Shown here one piece after another: positions 26,834-35,935 of a stretch of DNA of 64,000 nucleotides. A program made the position numbers and the translations under genes. A model generated the notes under the pieces. It saw only the letters and a program-made list of their open reading frames with translations. It was not told the origin of the DNA and did no database searches. Positions within the stretch are counted from its first letter, which is position 1. Each line of letters starts with the position of its first letter. This DNA comes from Clostridiales bacterium Firm_11 (GTDB lineage Bacteria; Bacillota; Clostridia; Christensenellales; Aristaeellaceae), in contig LVAQ01000006.1 in the NCBI GenBank assembly GCA_001604105.1, forward strand, positions 372,001 to 436,000, read 5' to 3'.

Positions 26834-28741
26834 CTACTGGGCGTCCCTGATGTGTACATAGCTGTTGGAAGTGACCAGCGGCCGAAACGGAATGCCGCCA
26901 TCCTCGTAGAATTTCCCGAAAAACTCAATGTATTGCAGTCGGCAGCTGTGCACATATGCGCCAAAGATGTTGATACCGGCGTTAAACAGATGTCCGCCGA
27001 CGAACACCGCCGCGCCCAATACCATGCCGATGATTCCGCCGCCCGCAATCATGCCCACCAAAATGTTGATAACCATCCCAATGACGCCCGTCGCAAGCCC
27101 CATCCCAAACAGGCGGATGTAACTGAGCAGATCACTCACCCATCCGGTCACGTTGTAGAGCGCGCCCAAGCCGCTGATAAGCCGCTTGATAGGATTTTTT
27201 GACTTCTTGCGCCCGGCGGTAAGCACGACGATCGCCGCTCCCGCAATGGCCATCCACTGTCCAACCGCAGGTACCACCAGCATAAGCCCTAGCCCGACGA
27301 TCAGCATAAACCAGCTGACCTGATCACAGAGCATATCCAGCACTTGGCCGCGGCGAATATTCAGGTATGCTGCCATACCCAATCCGGCAAACAGATGCAG
27401 CGCGCCAAGCCCGATGCATGTAGCCATCACAGGCATGGCGTTGTTCATCGGGTCAAACACCGTCGGCAGCGGCGCGTAGCCAAACCACGAGTTATACATC
27501 AGCCCCCAGAAAATCGTCATCAATCCGCCGCCCATGATCAGCCACAGCATACGCTGCGTACTCTTGCTCGGCTTAAGCGCCTTGATCAGGAGCGGGGCGA
27601 CGATAGCCATCATCAAACCGTACCCCGCGTCACTGACCATCATGCCCATAAAGTTGATAAAGAAAGGCATCATGACCGCCGTTGGATCCACGCTGAAGGG
27701 CGCGGGCAGCGAGAAGCTGGATACCACTGACTCAAAAGGTGTTACCGCCGCGCTGTTGTGCAGAAGTACCGGCGGTTCCTCCCCCTCGGCCGGGTCATAG
27801 AAGGAAAGCGCAACCGAAGGAGACACAAGCATCAGCTGTTCTTCAACAGTTTTGGTCATCGTTTCGGGTACCCACGCCTGCAAAAAGAAAGTGTGCTCAG
27901 AGACCGCAAAACGCTCTACAGCATACAGTCTGGCTCGCTTGCTTGCCAGTACATCATACAGTTGCTTGAGCGGCACCAGATTGACAACCAAAGCCGCTGT
28001 ATCCAAGATGATGCCCTGCTGTCGCTGCTCGATCTTCTGCTGCTCCTCCGCCAGTTCCGCAAGCTGCTCACGCACAAGCAAATTACCATGTGGCAGGGAT
28101 GCGGCGGTGAAACCGCCCTCCTTTAAGATCGCCATGGCATGTTCTCGCTGGCTGTTGTGGCAAAGAACATACACATACGCCAGATCACGCTGGGTAGATA
28201 TCTGTTCTACCGTGCAAAGCTCGCCGAATGTATTTTCTGCCTGCCAAATCTCCCACGATGCCTTTTGCACGCTGCCAAGCAACGCGAAGGTGTTTCGCGT
28301 CGTGTGAACGTCGCTCGGCGGGATTTGCAGGTTCTGCCACGGCCTAAGCTGCTCGCTCAATGCTTCAATGCGGGCGCTCTGGCCTCGCAGGTCACCGGCT
28401 TCCCGTTCCAGCGCCTCCAGCGTCTCGACGGTTTCCATCAGCTGGTTCTGCTGAAGTAGTACGGCTTCGGACTGCGCCGTGTCAATGCTGGGCTTATCAG
28501 CCATGAAGGGCTTCTTCGTGTTGTCATGCTTGACTAAACGGGAAATCGCCCAACCAACACGCGTAAGCTGCTCTTCCAGGCCTGGCAGTTCTGCCATGGC
28601 TGACGGCTTGTTAAAAGTCACATCTTCCGTATCAGCCTGTATAACCTGAACACAACCCAGCTTTTGGATGGCTGCCAGCAGTTCATGCCTGTCTCTGTCC
28701 AGCGCAAGCATGTCCATGTGTTTCATTTCAACGATTGCCAT
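26834..28741 (-). CDS. ntpI: V-type ATPase subunit I (a-type, membrane stator)
   Basis: 635 residues. The N-terminal half (1 to about 330) is soluble and coiled-coil rich; the C-terminal half has about seven or eight transmembrane helices, including DAGYGLMMAIVAPLLIKAL and SDLLSYIRLFGMGLATGVIG, the segment that carries the conserved Arg of the ion half-channel. ATG 28741 follows GAAAGGG and overlaps the 3' end of the upstream H gene by 14 bases; an earlier in-frame start lies deeper in that gene. Confidence 0.93.
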   Translation of the reverse strand: MAIVEMKHMDMLALDRDRHELLAAIQKLGCVQVIQADTEDVTFNKPSAMAELPGLEEQLTRVGWAISRLVKHDNTKKPFMADKPSIDTAQSEAVLLQQNQLMETVETLEALEREAGDLRGQSARIEALSEQLRPWQNLQIPPSDVHTTRNTFALLGSVQKASWEIWQAENTFGELCTVEQISTQRDLAYVYVLCHNSQREHAMAILKEGGFTAASLPHGNLLVREQLAELAEEQQKIEQRQQGIILDTAALVVNLVPLKQLYDVLASKRARLYAVERFAVSEHTFFLQAWVPETMTKTVEEQLMLVSPSVALSFYDPAEGEEPPVLLHNSAAVTPFESVVSSFSLPAPFSVDPTAVMMPFFINFMGMMVSDAGYGLMMAIVAPLLIKALKPSKSTQRMLWLIMGGGLMTIFWGLMYNSWFGYAPLPTVFDPMNNAMPVMATCIGLGALHLFAGLGMAAYLNIRRGQVLDMLCDQVSWFMLIVGLGLMLVVPAVGQWMAIAGAAIVVLTAGRKKSKNPIKRLISGLGALYNVTGWVSDLLSYIRLFGMGLATGVIGMVINILVGMIAGGGIIGMVLGAAVFVGGHLFNAGINIFGAYVHSCRLQYIEFFGKFYEDGGIPFRPLVTSNSYVHIRDAQ

Positions 28742-29051
28742 CGTCCCATACCCTTTCAACGATATGCGCGGCTGCCTCCGCCAAGCGCCCTTTCGCCTGG
28801 CTTAAGCTCTCCGCCTGGCTTGCTTTGACCTGCGGGGCATTAGCGGCGATCCGCTCGCTGATGCTCCTGCGCTTTTCATCCATCGCCTGTTGAAACATTG
28901 CGCGATGCTTCAGCGCCATATCCCGTTCGTTGGCGGCGATATCCGCTTCAACCGTTTTTAATAGCTCACGCGCCTCGTTTTGCGCATCCTGCAGAATGAT
29001 TTCCGCTTTTTCTTCGGCGGTCTGTACCGCTCGAAACAGCTCCTTTGCCAC
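28728..29051 (-). CDS. ntpF: V-type ATPase subunit H/G (peripheral stalk helix)
   Basis: 107 residues, almost entirely a charged helix with Ala/Glu/Lys heptads (AEEKAEIILQDAQNEARELL), the partner of subunit E in the peripheral stalk. Called F in the E. hirae ntp operon and AhaH in archaea. Starts with GTG behind AAAGGATGG at long spacing, 36 bases after upp. First ATPase gene of the operon. Confidence 0.82.
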   Translation of the reverse strand: MAKELFRAVQTAEEKAEIILQDAQNEARELLKTVEADIAANERDMALKHRAMFQQAMDEKRRSISERIAANAPQVKASQAESLSQAKGRLAEAAAHIVERVWDDGNR

Positions 29052-29087
29052 CGTGTTGCACCATCCTTTATCCTTAGGTCATCATTT

Positions 29088-29735
<648 letters not shown>

Positions 29736-29809
29736 TTAAAAGGGCGTTTTCCTAATGCGATGCCACTGTGCGGAGTACGCATCGCCATTGCTTGATGTCA
29801 TTCTTAGTT

Positions 29810-29838
29810 ATTTTATACTAGAAGATGCGCGTTGGCAA
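29810..29838 (-). promoter_or_regulatory. Promoter for upp and the V-ATPase operon
   Basis: On the minus strand TTGCCA (29838-29833) and TAAAAT (29815-29810) are spaced 17 bases, leaving a leader of about 85 bases before the TTG start of upp. I see no obvious pyrimidine attenuator in it. Confidence 0.5.
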
Positions 29839-29950
29839 GTAAAAAGGTAAGCATCCATTTTCTGTGAGGCTCTGCGCGCGAGAATCAATAATAATGAAGG
29901 TATTAATCACCACAACCCAGCGCGCAATGACGGATCCTTATGCCCTATGA

Positions 29951-29979
29951 TTGATTTTTATGACAATTTGCTGTACACT
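29951..29979 (+). promoter_or_regulatory. Promoter for darA-holB-ricT
   Basis: TTGATT (29951-29956) and TACACT (29974-29979) with a 17-base spacer precede darA by 33 bases. Confidence 0.5.
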
Positions 29980-30012
29980 TGAAATGGGAAAACACAAAGG
30001 GAGGTTGGACGT

Positions 30013-30342
30013 ATGAAGCTGATTATCGCTATCGTTCAGGATGAGGACGCCGCACGGTTGATAAGCGAATTGATGTCGGATGGCTTTGGCGTTACCAAAC
30101 TGGCAACCACTGGCGGTTTCCTGCGTGCGGGCAACACGACCCTTCTTGTGGGTGTGGATGATGACCGTTTCGATGCCGCGATGGTCGTAATCGAAAAGGT
30201 ATGCAAAAGCCGCAAGCAGATTGCCGCCTCTCCCGTATCCATGGTTGGTGTACCCGGCGCCTATACCCCTTACCCCATTGAAGTGGTGGTAGGCGGCGCG
30301 ACCATTTTTGTGCTAACGGTGGATCAGTTTATCAAGCTGTAA
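30013..30342 (+). CDS. darA: Cyclic di-AMP receptor DarA/PstA (PII-like)
   Basis: 109 residues, full length for the PII-like c-di-AMP-binding protein (DUF970). The family strings KLIIAIVQDEDAARLISEL, KLATTGGFLRAGNTTLLVGV and the C-terminal VVVGGATIFVLTVDQF are clear, and the ligand-pocket region around TTGGFLRAGNTT is intact. It signals potassium or osmotic state through an unknown partner. The start follows GGGAGG. Followed by holB and ricT, the Bacillus yaaQ-(yaaR)-holB-yaaT order without yaaR. Confidence 0.95.
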   Translation: MKLIIAIVQDEDAARLISELMSDGFGVTKLATTGGFLRAGNTTLLVGVDDDRFDAAMVVIEKVCKSRKQIAASPVSMVGVPGAYTPYPIEVVVGGATIFVLTVDQFIKL

Positions 30343-30362
30343 GCCGGAAAGGATTTTCTCTC

Positions 30363-31376
30363 TTGCAAAGCGGTGAAACAGGCACGGGCGCCATGCCCGC
30401 ATTTTTAGACTACCATCGGTTGGGCGCTGGTTATGCGCTGCTATGGAACAGCGCTGCAAATGGCGGCATGCATGCCTATCTGCTTGCAGGACCAAAGGGT
30501 GTTGGCAAGCTTACCTTTGCGCGCATGCTTGCATTGCGTGATTTTTGCACCAGCGTGAAAAAACCATGCGGCATATGCGATGCCTGCCGCCGTGTCGTAA
30601 GCGGAAGCGAGCCGGATGTGATGCTGCTTACGCCGCAGGATGATAAAGCGATCCCGATTGAACGTGTGCGGCAGGCGATTGCCCGTATTTCGCAACACTC
30701 CTTTGGCAGCGGCAACCGCTTTGTGATCATTGAACCCGTAGAAAAAATGACCGCCGCCGCGCAAAACTGCCTCCTCAAATCCTTGGAGGAGCCAATCGCA
30801 AACGTCGTATTCTTGTTGATTACCCATGAACCTTCCGCGGTACTGGGCACCATCGCGTCACGCTGCGCAATGGTTAAGCTTCCCCCTTGGCCTGACGAAG
30901 CCCTGACCGCCGCCCTGTTATCCCTTGGATTCGAAAAGGCGCCTGTGCAAGCATGCCTGCCGCGTGCGGGCGGCAACATTGCGCAAGCGCTAACCATCCT
31001 TGCCGCAGGCGCCCAAGACAGTGACGCTGTTGCGCTGGTGCATCGAGCGCTTACGGTACGCAGCGACGCGGATGTGGTCGCCTTAAGCTTGCAGCTCAAG
31101 GATGATCGTGCGGGCGCCGAGCAAGCTTTGACAGCCATTGAGCAATCATTGCATATCGCCTTGCTGATTCGCACAGGCATTCTTCCGGCGCAAAGCGTGC
31201 AGGACGCTGATACGATTTCTTTTTCCAAGCATGCCAGTGAAAGCGAATTGACGGATTTTCTCACGGCTGTATTTCAAACCCGCCAGCGGCGGCAAAATCA
31301 AGTAAACTGGCAGGCGAGCATCGACCGGCTGCTCATGAAAATATTGGAGGCAAAGACCAGATGGCAACAATCGTAG
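30363..31376 (+). CDS. holB: DNA polymerase III delta' subunit
   Basis: 337 residues, clamp-loader AAA+ family. Visible are the P-loop GPKGVGKLTFAR, the zinc-binding KPCGICDACRRV module, a DEXX-box region that is degenerate as usual for delta', KSLEEPIANVVFLLIT and the sensor 1 region TIASRCAMVKLPP. I take TTG 30363, preceded by AAAGGA at seven bases; ATG 30393 is possible but has no clear site. The stop lies inside ricT (16-base overlap). Confidence 0.9.
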   Translation: MQSGETGTGAMPAFLDYHRLGAGYALLWNSAANGGMHAYLLAGPKGVGKLTFARMLALRDFCTSVKKPCGICDACRRVVSGSEPDVMLLTPQDDKAIPIERVRQAIARISQHSFGSGNRFVIIEPVEKMTAAAQNCLLKSLEEPIANVVFLLITHEPSAVLGTIASRCAMVKLPPWPDEALTAALLSLGFEKAPVQACLPRAGGNIAQALTILAAGAQDSDAVALVHRALTVRSDADVVALSLQLKDDRAGAEQALTAIEQSLHIALLIRTGILPAQSVQDADTISFSKHASESELTDFLTAVFQTRQRRQNQVNWQASIDRLLMKILEAKTRWQQS

Positions 31377-32464
31377 GCGTGCGTTTTAAGAACGCCGGGA
31401 AGCTTTACTACTTTGATCCGGGCGAGCTTTGGCCTGTTCCGGGGAATTTTGTGATCGTGGAAACCGCCCGCGGCATGGAGTACGGGCAGGTGATTACTGG
31501 CGTACGCGAAGTGAATGATGATTTAATCACACCGCCGCTCAAAACCATCCTCAGAATCGCCAACGAACGCGACGCGCACCACGCAGAGGAAAACACGCGC
31601 TTTGAAAAGGAAGCCTATCAGGTTTGCCAGCGCAAAATCGAAGAGCACAAACTGGATATGAAGCTTGTGGGTGTAGAACAAACCTTTGACAATACCAAGC
31701 TGTTATTCTATTTTACCGCCAATGGACGCGTCGATTTCCGCTCGTTAGTCAAGGATCTTGCCAGCGTGTTCCGCACCCGCATCGAGCTAAGGCAAATCGG
31801 CGTGCGCGACGAGGCGAAAATGCTCGGCGGCTTGGGCCCCTGCGGACGCCCCATCTGCTGCGGCAGCTTTTTGGGGGATTTTCAGCCAGTATCCATAAAA
31901 ATGGCGAAAGAGCAAAATCTGTCGCTTAACCCCACCAAGATATCCGGCGTTTGCGGTCGGCTCATGTGCTGCCTCAAATATGAGGAAGATCATTATGAGC
32001 AGACCCGCCGCAACATGCCCAAGCTTGGCAAAGACGTTGAGACGCCCGATGGTTTTGGCATTGTGATTGATCTGAATGTGCTCAAAGAAACCGTAACCGT
32101 TCGCGTGCGCAAAGGCGATAGCTCCGAGCTGAAAACCTATCCGGTAACAGATATTCGTTGGTTCCGCCCGCCGCAGGCGCAACCCAAACCATCTCAAGAG
32201 CAGGATCGCATGCCCCGGAAACATGCGCGCAAGGCCGAACCAGCCGCCGTGCCATTGCATCAACCGGACACTCATGATGGCATTCATGATGCCGATGTTG
32301 ATCCTATGCTGCTGGATGAAGATCTATCGGCGGAGTTTGATGCGCTGCAACCACCCACCCATCATGAACCCCTCACCCAGGAACTGGAAGAGCAGCAAGC
32401 CCCTTCATTCTGGCAGCGCGCTGTGGCGGATGCCCTGCGCAATGCCAAGGATAATCAAGGGTAG
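31361..32464 (+). CDS. ricT: RicT (YaaT), PSP1-domain protein
   Basis: 367 residues. The PSP1 core (about 1-270) contains the conserved cysteine clusters GGLGPCGRPICCGSFLGDF and GVCGRLMCCLKYEEDHY. In Bacillus RicT with RicA and RicF forms an Fe-S complex that assists RNase Y processing and sporulation control. The last 90 residues are a Pro/His/Asp/Gln-rich tail not needed for the core fold. It overlaps holB and is followed by a ferredoxin gene; whether the two cooperate is unknown. Confidence 0.92.
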   Translation: MATIVGVRFKNAGKLYYFDPGELWPVPGNFVIVETARGMEYGQVITGVREVNDDLITPPLKTILRIANERDAHHAEENTRFEKEAYQVCQRKIEEHKLDMKLVGVEQTFDNTKLLFYFTANGRVDFRSLVKDLASVFRTRIELRQIGVRDEAKMLGGLGPCGRPICCGSFLGDFQPVSIKMAKEQNLSLNPTKISGVCGRLMCCLKYEEDHYEQTRRNMPKLGKDVETPDGFGIVIDLNVLKETVTVRVRKGDSSELKTYPVTDIRWFRPPQAQPKPSQEQDRMPRKHARKAEPAAVPLHQPDTHDGIHDADVDPMLLDEDLSAEFDALQPPTHHEPLTQELEEQQAPSFWQRAVADALRNAKDNQG

Positions 32465-32554
32465 CTATTGCCAAACCAGTATCCGCATGGTATGATGGTT
32501 TCAACGCGTATAACCAACTGTCAAACGCGTAACATGCAATGGAGGTGACTGACC

Positions 32555-32725
32555 ATGGCATACGTGATTTCCGATGAGTGCATCAGCTGCGGCGCGTGCG
32601 CTTCTGAATGCCCCGTGGACGCAATTTCCGAGGGCGAAGGCAAATTCGTGATTGATGGCGAAAAGTGCATCGATTGCGGCGCTTGCGCCGATGCTTGCCC
32701 CGTGGACGCACCCGCACAGGCGTAA
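32555..32725 (+). CDS. 2[4Fe-4S] ferredoxin
   Basis: A 56-residue electron carrier read directly from the sequence: MAYVISDECISCGACASECP for the first cluster motif, then KCIDCGACADACP for the second, the classical clostridial C-x2-C-x2-C-x3-C-P pair. ATG 32555 follows GGAGGTGA at six bases. It is a strong sign of anaerobic metabolism. Transcribed after ricT with a 90-base gap and closed by its own terminator. Confidence 0.96.
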   Translation: MAYVISDECISCGACASECPVDAISEGEGKFVIDGEKCIDCGACADACPVDAPAQA

Positions 32726-32741
32726 CTGAACATCACAAAAG

Positions 32742-32768
32742 CGCCGGACAGTTGTTCGGCGTTTTTTT
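32742..32768 (+). terminator. Rho-independent terminator after the ferredoxin gene
   Basis: CGCCGGACA pairs with TGTTCGGCG (one G-T wobble) across a 2-base gap plus unpaired ends, followed by seven T residues. Confidence 0.85.
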
Positions 32769-33021
32769 CATGCTACTCGCCATTGCTAAGGATTGTCGTC
32801 AAACGTTGTCATGCCTTTTGCATCAAAGCTTGCAGCCGAGCAATACACTGACTTTCACCCGATAGCAATCGATGGCATCGGGAAGGCTATGAGTACACCA
32901 CTGTTATGCGGTCAGGCAACACACTGTCGATTCAAAGGCAGGTCGCCGCGCCACAGCGGCGCTAGTTTCGGACTGCCTACGCTAAAATCGGAGACCGCTA
33001 TCGTAGCAGACTTGTATACCG
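32769..33021. other. Gene-free spacer after the ferredoxin terminator
   Basis: No gene is supported. A GC-rich dyad CGCCGC/GCGGCG at 32944-32961, inside a looser GGCAG/CTGCC pairing, may end transcripts of the acetyltransferase gene on the minus strand, but it has no T-run. Confidence 0.3.
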
Positions 33022-33482
33022 TTACTCTGCAATTACCTCGGTTTGCCTCTCTTTGATAAAGTTCTTATGCTCTTTGCGCAAACGATAACCACAGTGCAAA
33101 TAAAACGCATGCGCCTTGACGCGCGCGAACCCCGACTCCAGTCGTATCCCACGCAACCGTTTTTCCACGCCCAATCTTCCGCTGTTTGAATCAGCAATCG
33201 GCCGATCCCCTTGCCCTGATCCGCAGGCGATACGGCCAGCGCTATAATGTTCTTCATGCTTCCGCTAAAAAGCGTTTCATAATCCGCAAGGTGGATGAAG
33301 CCCATGATACGTTGGGTGCGCTCATCACAGGCAACCCAAACACGCTCACTTTCGCGCAATTGGATACGTGCCAGCTGCGAGGTCACCATCGTCAAATCAC
33401 AATCATACCCTAATACCGTTTGGCAAATCGCTGCAATCGTGTTCGCATCATCCTGTCGTGCCGCGCGAATGCTGATACCCAT
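33022..33482 (-). pseudogene. GNAT acetyltransferase, frameshifted near its C-terminus
   Basis: The frame from ATG 33482 gives a normal GNAT start (SIRAARQDDANTIAAICQ), the central strand and acetyl-CoA loop (NIIALAVSPADQGKGIGRLL), then AEDWAWKNGCVG. After that it turns into an Arg/Ser-rich non-GNAT tail ending at 33033. In the next frame from about 33145 the expected GNAT ending appears, LESGFARVKAHAFYLHCGYR, then KEHKNFIKE, with a stop at 33022-33024. One base is missing after GCGTGGG (33147-33150). It is either a real lesion or a sequence error. The start overlaps the VOC stop (TGATG). Confidence 0.85.
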
Positions 33483-33949
33483 CAGATGCCCTCCACAGCG
33501 GCACGTACGAATTCAACCGGGTGTTGCGTCAGTTCCGCCGTTTGCTCCAGCGTATGCCCCTGCGCCATCAGCCGCTTAAAGACCATAATCATGTTATCAC
33601 CAATTTCGATGATGTGGTGATCCGGGTCATAAATACGCACCACCCGCTGTTTCCATGGGTATTCCTTCATGGGATGTACCCATTCGATGCTTTGATCCTG
33701 CATCAGCTTTTCATTGACCGTATCCAAATCCTCACAATCGAAGTATAACTCCATATTATGGGCGCGCGTAACTACGCTTTCCTCCGGGAGCCCGATCAGC
33801 CAACCAAAGTTCTGCTGTAGGCTAAGGCCGCCTTTCAGCCCAACGTTCCAGCCAAGGTCAACCTCAACTTCAAGGCCAAACCACTTTTGATAGAACGCCA
33901 CGCTTTTTTGAACATCCTTGACAGCGATCAACGTGCTTTGGTACCGCAT
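33482..33949 (-). CDS. VOC (glyoxalase/bleomycin-resistance) family protein
   Basis: 155 residues. Residues 1-115 have the VOC fold (TLIAVKDVQKSVAFYQKWFG, DLGWNVGLKGG, YDPDHHIIEIGDNM). The remaining 35 form an extra helical tail (KRLMAQGHTLEQTAELTQ). The first metal His of glyoxalase I is not present, so the enzyme role is open; some relatives bind drugs or other substrates. ATG 33949 follows GGAGG. It overlaps the acetyltransferase gene and follows YitT by 16 bases, so the three may share a transcript. Confidence 0.8.
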   Translation of the reverse strand: MRYQSTLIAVKDVQKSVAFYQKWFGLEVEVDLGWNVGLKGGLSLQQNFGWLIGLPEESVVTRAHNMELYFDCEDLDTVNEKLMQDQSIEWVHPMKEYPWKQRVVRIYDPDHHIIEIGDNMIMVFKRLMAQGHTLEQTAELTQHPVEFVRAAVEGI

Positions 33950-33965
33950 TTTCCATTCCTCCAAT

Positions 33966-34871
33966 CTAAAGAGTGCCTCGGAACCCTTTCCCGATGATTT
34001 CCCCCGTGTTGGTAATCAGGATAAAGCAACCTGGATCAGTCTGCTTGGCATAGTTGCGCAGTTGAACCGCCTGTGCGCGGTTGACCACCGTCATAATCAC
34101 CGTCTTATTCTCATGGGTGTAGGCTCCTTCCCCGCACAAGGTGGTGGCTCCGCGATGCAGCACATCCACAATAAAGCGGATGATGCTTTCCGGCTGCGAG
34201 GTGATAATTTGAAAGCTCTTATGAACCATAATGTTTTCCAGCACCAGATCAATCACCATGGACTTGATGGCCAGTCCTAAAATGCTGAAAAGCCCTGTTT
34301 CCATGCCAAAAGTGAAGCAAGCGAAAATCGTGATGAGAAAATCCGCCAGCAACAAACTAACGCCGATGTTCAGCGCCGTATAGCGCCGCAGAATCATCGC
34401 AATTACATCCGTTCCCCCGCTTGATGCCGCAAGGTTGAAAAGGATGGCGCTGCCGATGGCCGGCAGGGACACGGCAAAAATCAGTTCCAGCAAGGGTTGT
34501 GTGGTCATCGGTGCGCTCATGGGATAGATGAACTCCAGCGCCCATGTACCGCCGCTCATCATTAAGCTGCAATAGGCTGTACGTATGCCAAAACCACGCC
34601 CAAAAACCAGAAAACCGAGCAGCAGCAAGGCCTGGTTAATCAGGAACATAAACGCGCCCGCGCTCATCTGCGGTACAATATGCCCGAAAATGATGGCAAG
34701 ACCGCTAACGCCACCAGTCGAAAAATGATTGGGGAACTTAAAAAAGTATACGCCAATGGCAATCATCAGTGAGCCTAGCGTCAATAGCGCATAATCTTTC
34801 CAGGGTAAACGCCAACGGGCATTTCCTTTGCTTTTGTTATCTCCTGACGCGTTCTCCTCCCAATACGCCAT
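33966..34871 (-). CDS. YitT family membrane protein
   Basis: 301 residues: five or six transmembrane helices of the DUF161 type (LGSLMIAIGVYFFKFPNHFS, GGVSGLAIIFGHI, SSGGTDVIAMIL) followed by a cytoplasmic DUF2179 domain (SQPESIIRFIVDVLHRGAT, ending DPGCFILITNTGEIIGKGF). The family is widespread in Firmicutes and its function is poorly known. ATG follows GGAGGAG. Divergent from the ZIP gene. Confidence 0.9.
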   Translation of the reverse strand: MAYWEENASGDNKSKGNARWRLPWKDYALLTLGSLMIAIGVYFFKFPNHFSTGGVSGLAIIFGHIVPQMSAGAFMFLINQALLLLGFLVFGRGFGIRTAYCSLMMSGGTWALEFIYPMSAPMTTQPLLELIFAVSLPAIGSAILFNLAASSGGTDVIAMILRRYTALNIGVSLLLADFLITIFACFTFGMETGLFSILGLAIKSMVIDLVLENIMVHKSFQIITSQPESIIRFIVDVLHRGATTLCGEGAYTHENKTVIMTVVNRAQAVQLRNYAKQTDPGCFILITNTGEIIGKGFRGTL

Positions 34872-35003
34872 GAAGCACTCCTCCAGCCTGAAGCTTGCGA
34901 GTTTTTTGTCATTTTTGTTTCACACAAGCCATTTTATGCTAAAATATACGAGGAAGCAACGGTTAACCGAACAAGATATAGAAAAAAGATATGGAGGGGT
35001 GTT

Positions 35004-35795
35004 ATGTCACCGATCATCATGGCCTTGCTGGGAACCGGCTTCACCTTCGCAGGCACGGCGCTTGGCGCGGCTTTGGTTTTCTTCTTTCGCGGAGAAATCA
35101 AGCCCTCTTTACAACGCGTCTTCTTAGGTTTTGCGGCTGGCATCATGATTGCTGCATCGGTATGGTCGCTGCTCATACCAGCCCTTGAGATGTCGGCGGA
35201 AAACGGCTCCCCCATTCCTTGGCTGCCTGCCGCTGGCGGTTTCGTAATCGGCGCGGCATTCCTGTTGCTGCTGGATCGCCTGTTGCCCCACATGCATGCC
35301 AACACGGGTGAGGTGGAGGGTCTGCACAGCAACTTCAAGAAATCCACCATGCTGATGCTTGCGGTTACGCTCCACAACATCCCCGAAGGGCTCGCGGTGG
35401 GTCTGGCTTTCGGTTTTGTTGGTTCCGGCCCCAACGCCGTAACGCTAAGCGGCGCGATTGCGTTGGCATTGGGCATGGCGCTACAAAATTTCCCGGAAGG
35501 TGCCGCCATTTCTCTGCCGCTCAAAAATGCAGGCATGAAAAACGGCAAGGCCTTTGTTTACGGTGCGCTCAGCGGCATCGTGGAACCAATTTTCGGCGTC
35601 CTGGGGGTGTTGGTGGCTGGCTCCGTGATAGGCATCATGCCGTGGATGCTCGGATTTGCGGCAGGCGCGATGATCTATGTCGTTGTTGAGGAATTGATAC
35701 CCGAAGCAAACTTGGGTCAGCACAGCCATTACGGCACGCTGAGTGTGATGGTCGGCTTTTTGTTAATGATGGTTCTGGATGTCGCCCTGGGATGA
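35004..35795 (+). CDS. ZIP family metal transporter
   Basis: 263 residues with eight predicted helices. The metal-binding helices are clear: AVTLHNIPEGLAVGLAFG in TM4 and GMALQNFPEGAAISLPL in TM5, followed by EPIFGVLGV. A short His-containing loop (LPHMHANTGE) lies in the TM3-4 region. The family takes up zinc, iron or manganese. It resembles the ZupT/GufA branch. The start follows GGAGGGG. It stands alone, with a terminator after it. Confidence 0.92.
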   Translation: MSPIIMALLGTGFTFAGTALGAALVFFFRGEIKPSLQRVFLGFAAGIMIAASVWSLLIPALEMSAENGSPIPWLPAAGGFVIGAAFLLLLDRLLPHMHANTGEVEGLHSNFKKSTMLMLAVTLHNIPEGLAVGLAFGFVGSGPNAVTLSGAIALALGMALQNFPEGAAISLPLKNAGMKNGKAFVYGALSGIVEPIFGVLGVLVAGSVIGIMPWMLGFAAGAMIYVVVEELIPEANLGQHSHYGTLSVMVGFLLMMVLDVALG

Positions 35796-35857
35796 GTGAA
35801 TCCGAGGTAAGAATCCAGCGTATCGTTTACGGCTCTCAAGCATAAATAATAAACAAA

Positions 35858-35894
35858 CAGCGCGCCAGTGGCTGATTGTCACTGCGCGCTTTTG
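35858..35894. terminator. Bidirectional terminator between the ZIP and nudC genes
   Basis: AACAGCGCG-CCAGTG pairs with CACTG-CGCGCTTTTGTTT with one bulge. T-rich sequence follows on the plus strand and A-rich sequence precedes it, so it can serve both convergent genes. Confidence 0.75.
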
Positions 35895-35935
35895 TTTTAC
35901 CTTTTATTGCCGTCCGTTGCCTAATCCGTGCGGCC

